64,000 nucleotides of DNA from Carya illinoinensis (lineage: Eukaryota; Streptophyta; Magnoliopsida; Fagales; Juglandaceae), in assembly GCF_018687715.1 (NCBI RefSeq), contig NC_056756.1:186001-250000 (forward strand), written 5' to 3'. Below are positions 58,691 to 64,000 of the stretch, one piece after another; the stretch's first letter is position 1; each line of letters starts with the position of its first letter. The notes under the pieces are model-generated. The model was given only the letters and a program-made list of their open reading frames with translations, was not told where the DNA came from and did no database searches. Made by a program: the position numbers and the translations under genes.

Positions 58691-61600
58691 AAAAAAAAAC
58701 AATCCAATGAATCCAAAAAAATTGAAATCCGAAACAATCACACAATCACACGAATCCACAGCACACAAGTCACAAATCCCATCCTCCATCTCCGATTCAA
58801 CCCCATCCTTCCTCCAATCTCCGATCAAAACTCAAAAACAATAAAAAAATAAAAATCAACGGAGAAAATCAAAAGAGGAGGAGAAAATTTAACTTACCGT
58901 CTATAGTGCAGAGTGCGTCCAGCATCGTGCTTCGTGCGAGAGAGAGGGAGGAGGGAACACGGCGTGCAGTGGACTGACTGGTTGTGTGAGGGAGGAGGGA
59001 ACACGGGGGCGACGGGATTGGGTTTCTGGGTTTCGGATGTGCGAACTGCGAACGGGTGAGGGGCAGCGGGTTCCGGGGCCCCGCTGCCCACCCCTACTAA
59101 AGAATATCTTGATGCTTTTGGGAAGAAATTTATTAAGTTTGACAAGGCAAAGAAGGAAACTTTAATGAAACTTCTTACTACCACAACCTACGATGGGGTT
59201 AGTGGAGTCTGAGAGCACATCATGAAGCTTACTCATTTCTTTAATAAACTCAAAGGAATGAAAGTTAAGTTAGCAGATAGCTTTCTTGTATGGCAAGTGC
59301 TTGAATCTTTGCCACCTCAGTTTGATGCACTCAAGACCACTTATAATACTCAGAAAGATGAATGGAGCTTGAGTGAAATGACTGCTATTGTAACTCAAGA
59401 AGAGGAGATGATGAGAAAGGCCAAGTCTCATGCTGCCTTTATGGTAACTGTTGATAAAGGGAAGAAGAACTTCTTCAAGAGTAATAGTAACAAGTTCTAT
59501 AAGATGAAGAAATATGGAAAGCCTCCTCAACAAACTGGTTTGAGTATTCCAAATGGGCCTAAGAAGGAAGTTTTTAAGGGAAAGTGCAACTTTTGTCATT
59601 TGTTTGGGCACAAGAGGATTGATTGTAGGAGATTTAAAGCTTGTTAGATAAGAAAGGTACACGTTCGTTACTAGTGTGTTTTGAGTCTAATCTAGTTGAT
59701 GTACCTTCTGATACTTGGTGGCTAGATACTGGTGCAACCATTCACATTACAAATTCTTTACAGGAACTAAGGAATGATATAAGCCCAAATGACACAAAGT
59801 TAGTAGTAAATATGGGCAATGAGGTGAAGGTTGAAGTTGAACACATTGGTACAATCAGACTTATTTTGACTTTTAAACATGTTTTGAACTTGTCTGATGC
59901 TACTTTTATACCTTCCATCAAAAGAAATCTAGTCTCTATGTCTGTTTTGGACAAATGTGGATATGTTTTTCATTTTGGAAATGGAAAAGCTACAATCTTT
60001 TATGGCTGTATTATAGTTGGTACTACTACCTTGTATGATGGTTTGTATAAAATCCACTTACTTCCTGCTTTAAATCCTACTTCTTCTAGTGTTTCTGTTG
60101 TGAATAATGTAGTTGGTTCTAAATGTACTAGATCCAATAAGAATTCTTCCATATTGTGGCATAAAAGGGTGGGTCATATTTCTAGAGAAAATTTGGAAAG
60201 GTTGATTAAAGATGGCATTCTAGTTGACTTGAATTTTTCTGATTTTGAAACTTGTGTTGCTTGTATTAAAGGGAAACTTCCAGCAAAAACCAGAAAGCAA
60301 AAGATTAGTAGAAGTCAGGAGATTCTAGATTTAATTCATACTGATATTTGTGGTCCCATTTCACCTGCCGCTTTGGAAAATTATAGATACTTCATTACCT
60401 TTATTGATGATTATTCTCGTTATGGTTGTATTGAGCTCATTCGAGAAAAATCAGACTCATTGGAAGCTTTTAAGATTTTCAAGGCTGCTGTTGAACTCCA
60501 AAAAAATAAAAAAAATCAAAGAGGTAAGATCAGATAGAGGAGATGAGTTTTATGGGAGATATGATGAAACTAGTAGAAATACTGGACCTTTTGCTAGATT
60601 TCTCAAGGCATGTGGTATCGAGACTCAATACACAATGCCTGGAACTCTTGAACAGAATGGTATTGCAGAAAGAAAAAACCGTACTCTTATAGATATGGTT
60701 CGATGTATGCTTAGTCATTCCACTTTACCTGAATTTTTGTGAGGTGAGGCTCTAAAAACTGGTACATATATTTTGAATCAAGTGCCGAGTAAATCAGTTC
60801 CTAAAACTCCATATGAGTTATGGTCAAGTAAGAAACCTAGTTTACATCATTTCTGTGTTTGGGGTTGTAAAGCAGAAATAAGGCCTTATAATCCTCAGTA
60901 GAAGAAACTTGATCCTAAGACCATTACTGGTTATTTTGTTGGTTATTGTGTGGGATCAAGAGGCTCTACATTCTATTGCCCTTCTAATGTTACTAGAATT
61001 ATTGAATCAGATCGAGCCATCTTCTTTGAGGATGTTAGTGACAATGACAGTTCAGCGACGCGTGAAATTGTATTTAGGGAGGAGTGTGTTGTTATACCTG
61101 TTCAGGTTACTTCCATAGCAGTTGCTGCACCACCATTGACAGAGGGAACCAGTACTATTGTCCAAGACCAGGTTGTTGATACTATAGCTAATGTTGCTAT
61201 GAGAACAGATGATATTGTTTTGAGGAAATCACAGAGAAGTCGTCGACCAGCAATTTCTAATGATTATATTGTCTATTTACAGGAGCATGAGTTTAATGCT
61301 GGTACGTCTCTTGATCCAGCCTCTTTTAATGAGGCCATTGATAGTTCTATATCTTCATATTGGATAGATGCTATGCATGATGAGATGGCATCAATGTGTC
61401 GAAATGGTGTATGGAACTTAGTTGAACTACCATGTGGCTATAAACCAATTGGTTGCAAATGGATTTTTAAAATCAAGTATAATTCTAAAGGTCAAGTAGA
61501 AAGGTATAAAGCTAGGCTTGTTGCTAAGGGCTTTAACCAAAGAGAAGGTATTGATTATAAAGACACTTTCTCCTATAAAGACACTTTCTCACCTGTTTCT

Positions 61601-62995
61601 ACCAAAGATTCTTTTTGGATTATTATGGCATTAGTAGCTCAGTTTGATCTCGAGCTGCATCAAATGGATGTCAAAACAGCTTTTCTCAATGAACATCTAT
61701 TTGAGGATGTGTGCATGAAGCAACCAGATGGTTTTCAAGTGGAAGGAAAGGAACACATGGCATGTAAGCTTAATAAGTCCATTTATGGGCTTAAGCAGGC
61801 ATCGAGACAATGGTACCTGAAGTTTGACGAGATTGTTACCTCTTGTGATTTCAAGGAGAATCTTGTTGATCAATGCATATATTTGAGGATCAGTGGGAGT
61901 AAGTATATCTTTCTTGTTCTTTATGTTGATGATATATTACTCGCCATAAATGACATTGAGCTTCAGTTTGAGACAAAACGCATGTTATCATCTCATTTTG
62001 ATATGAAAAATCTTGGTGAGGCCTCTTATGTTTTGGGCATCCAAATTTTTCGTTAGAGAACTAAAGGTATTCTTGGATTGTCTCAAAAAACCTACATTGA
62101 TCGAGTTTTAAGTAGGTTTAATATGAATTCTTGTTCTCCTGGGAAAGCACCTATTGTAAAAGGTGATAAGTTTTCTAAGTCTCAATGTCCTCAGAATGAT
62201 AATGAGATGACTCAAATGCAAACGATTCCCTATTCATCAGTTGTGGGCAGTTTGATGCATGCTAAAGTATGTACACGACCTGATATTGCTTATGTTGTTG
62301 GTGTACTTGGAAGATACTTGAGTGATCCTGGTTTAGCTCACTGGAAAGCTGCAAAGAAAGTACTTAGGTACTTGCAAGGCACTAAAGACCTAGTGCTTAC
62401 ATATCAGCGATCTAACATTCTTGATATAGTTGGATATTCTGATGCCGATTTTGTAAGTTGTTTAGATGACAGGAAATCTACTTCTGGTTATGTTTTTATG
62501 ATGGCAAGATGAGCTGTTTCTTGGAAAAGTGTCAAACAGACACTTACAGCTTCCTCTACAATGGAGTCAGAGTACATAGCTTGTTATGAGGCTACATGTC
62601 AGGCTATATGGTTGCGAAACTTTATCTTGGGGCTAGGTGTTATGAACACCATTTCGAGACCACTGAAAATATTTTGTGACAATTCTGCAGCAGTTGCTTT
62701 CTCTCAAAACACCAGAAGTTCTCCTCGTTCCAAACATATTGATATTAAGTTTTTGTTTGTTAGAAAGAAAATAGCCGAGTCTTGTATTTGTGTTGAGCTT
62801 GTTTCCACAGAACACATGTTAGCTGACCCATTAACTAAAGGTTTAGCTCCAAAATTGTTTTAGGAGCATGTGACTCATTTGGAATTATTAGAGTCTTCTG
62901 TTGTAATTAGTTAGTGGGAGTTATGTGATCATTGATTGTTTGCTTATATAGTTTATGTTCATATTCTGTTTTAAATATATCCATGTCAATATATA

Positions 62996-63265
62996 TGCCT
63001 GAGTCGCACGCATTTTGGATAGGGCGTACTTTATGTATTGAGACATTTTGATTAATTTCATGCCTGAGTCACGCGCATTTTGGACAAGGCGATTGTTTAT
63101 GTAATAAGACATTATGTTTGATCTCATGCCTGAGTCACGCGCATTTTGGACAGGACATACTTTATGTACTGAGACATATTGATTAGTCTCATGTCTGAGT
63201 CACGCGCACTGTGGACAAGGCTTATTACCTATCAGAGATAATCTATTTAGTCTATGCCTGAGTCA
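62996..63265. repeat. 65-bp tandem array between pol and 3' LTR of the third Copia
   Basis: Units start TGCCTGAGTCNCNCGCATTT at 62996, 63061, 63127, 63192 and (partial) 63255, period 63-66 bp. Each contains a GCGCATTTTGGACAAGG-type block and a TTTATGTANTGAGACAT block. Confidence 0.88.
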
Positions 63266-63452
63266 GGTGGTTGTGAGTATAAGTTTGGTGTCATATATCC
63301 TGTCGATATAGTCACTAGACTAGGTACTACAACTGCATTTTTTAGACAAGGCCTATTGTTTTAAAGACATTAAGATTTGTCTCTAAGATTCTTCTGGAAA
63401 TAGTGTTTGTGTTTATGTTGTGATTAATTATAATATTGTCCAAGTATGAGAT

Positions 63453-63858
63453 TGTTGTATTTATTTATAATGGACTAGTATTATAGTTTAATCATTGAGC
63501 CCATAATGGGATGGGCTATTTTATAGACACATGGAAGCCCATACTCTCACCCGAATTAAATAGAACTAACTCATTGAGTTCTATTAGAATTTTTCTTTTG
63601 TCTGGCCCTTTTATCTTATCTCTTTAATAAGTGAGGCTGACAGACACACAAAAAAAAAAGATAGAGAGAAAAACCAAAAAGAAAAGGGGTAGAGAGTAAT
63701 CGTTCCATAGAAACAAAAAAATTTTCTCTTTCTTTTTTGCAGGAACTCTTAGATCTCTATAGAAAACTCATCACAAATTGGAGATATGTTATTTGTTAAT
63801 TTTCTTCACAATTTTGACAAGAGATCTTGATGATTTCGGATTTATTCAAAATCCAACA
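63453..63858 (+). repeat. 3' LTR of the third Copia (406 bp)
   Basis: Matches 53345-53753 with scattered substitutions; ends AAAATCCAACA directly before GCTAG. Confidence 0.9.
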
Positions 63859-64000
63859 GCTAGATCATCTGTTCTTACTAACGCTTTACGCGAAGTTTGA
63901 GGCCTCGCATTTCTCTTACATTGTGATGGAGTTTTGCTCCAGTGGTGACGGGCACTCATTAAGGTACAAGCAGCCATATAAGTGCTTCTCTCTTACCTCC
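63859..64000 (+). pseudogene. PID: PINOID-like kinase, continuation of exon 1 (runs off the window)
   Basis: After the duplicated GCTAG the kinase frame resumes without shift: LDHLFLLTLYAKFEASHFSY, IVMEFCSSGDGHSLRYKQPY, KCFSLTS. In PINOID this reads LDHPFLPTLYAEFEASHFSC and IVMEYCSGGDLHSLRHRQPH, so most residues agree. The changes (HLFL for HPFL, SSGDGH for SGGDLH) are in normally invariant places. The catalytic loop and activation segment lie beyond the window. Confidence 0.8.

Larger units (their letters stand above)
55266..59096 (-). mobile_element. hAT transposon with a RICESLEEPER-type transposase, 3831 bp
   Basis: Flanked by the exact 8-bp duplication CTAAAGAA (55258-55265 and 59097-59104). 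Both ends begin TAGGGGTG when read inward. The left subterminal region is GC-rich with GGGCC-AAAATGGCCCA repeats in both orientations (about 55390-55520); the right holds a large palindromic array (58195-58690). The transposase is on the minus strand. It is inserted in gag of the third Copia and is therefore younger than that insertion. The transposase has only a few lesions, so the element probably moved recently in evolutionary terms. Confidence 0.92.
54996..62863 (+). pseudogene. Gag-pol of the third Copia, decayed and split by the hAT element
   Basis: Gag starts at ATG 54996 (MSLSLFAIKSLTGTNYEDWY), is interrupted at 55265 by the hAT element and resumes at 59105 (EYLDAFGKKFIKFDKAKKE). Its zinc knuckle CNFCHLFGHKRIDC is intact at 59587. 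Protease has WWLDTGATIH (about 59718). Integrase has LWHKRVGHISRENL, IHTDICGP, RSDRGDEF (after a frameshift near 60505) and LEQNGIAERKN, then TGA at 60742 and TAG at 60901. RT has HQMDVKTAFLNEHLFEDVCM and an intact YVDD (LYVDDILLA, 61920). RNase H has GYSDADFVSCLDDRKSTSGY and MESEYIACYEATCQAIWL. TAG at 62056, TGA at 62512 and others break pol. It ends at TAG 62861-62863. Confidence 0.87.
53345..63858 (+). mobile_element. Third Copia (TNT1-94-like) in the kinase exon, split by a hAT element
   Basis: Flanked by the 5-bp duplication GCTAG (53340-53344 and 63859-63863). LTRs are 53345-53753 and 63453-63858 (TGTTGTATTTATTT to AAAATCCAACA). A mutated tRNA-Met primer site TAGTATTAGAGCC follows the 5' LTR. 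A leader of 1.2 kb, then gag, protease, integrase, RT and RNase H in Copia order; a tandem-repeat region precedes the 3' LTR. A hAT element sits in gag. Without it the Copia is about 6.7 kb. LTR copies differ by scattered substitutions. Confidence 0.92.

Noticed and set aside
62996..63265. Regular repeats considered as a CRISPR array
   Set aside because: Repeats are adjacent without unique spacers, and lie in a plant Copia element.

Overview
This is plant nuclear DNA, from a gene-poor, transposon-rich part of a dicot genome. The evidence is AT-rich spacers, GT-AG introns, a NAC transcription factor gene, and many Copia, LINE, hAT and MITE insertions. Several MITEs with ends like TTTGGATAGT and CATCTCATCTCA resemble an abundant family I associate with Fagales trees (walnut, hickory, oak). 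The organism call is therefore a moderate-confidence inference.

Layout. 1-1174 holds the last exons of an unidentified coiled-coil gene. 2644-5040 is a LINE-type retroposon with perfect boundaries, an open ORF1, and most of ORF2 deleted. 5.1-13.8 kb is spacer with MITEs and one small retroposon. 13787-19820 is a decayed 6-kb LINE on the minus strand, inserted in an AT-rich repeat. 24889-27016 is the only complete, intact-looking host gene: a three-exon NAC gene resembling LOV1/ANAC035. 27.0-31.3 kb is spacer with a diverged 300-bp repeat pair. 31277-45327 is a decayed Copia element with 0.21-kb LTRs, whose RNase H is split by a second, SIRE-type Copia element (35680-44904). 45871-48108 is a non-autonomous hAT element carrying captured gene pieces, including an exon of a methyl-CpG-binding-domain gene. 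From about 49.2 kb to the right edge lies a PINOID-like AGC kinase copy. It has a 3.2-kb solo LTR in its 5' leader (49688-52882) and a third Copia (53345-63858) in its first exon. That Copia is itself split by a 3.8-kb hAT transposon (55266-59096) with a nearly complete RICESLEEPER-type transposase.

Nearly all insertions have exact target-site duplications, so boundaries are given to the base and the order of events can be read: kinase copy, then solo LTR and Copia, then hAT inside the Copia; and outer Copia, then SIRE Copia inside it.

The most unusual signal is in the SIRE element. Between pol and the 3' LTR, where related elements may carry a sense env-like frame, there are two open antisense frames (145 and 160 aa). 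They are paralogous to each other without gaps over about 69 residues, are predicted coiled coils, and each has a TATA box 80-110 bp upstream of its ATG. They remain open although gag-pol of the same copy carries many stops and frameshifts. They look like a duplicated, independently promoted antisense gene cassette of a retrotransposon.
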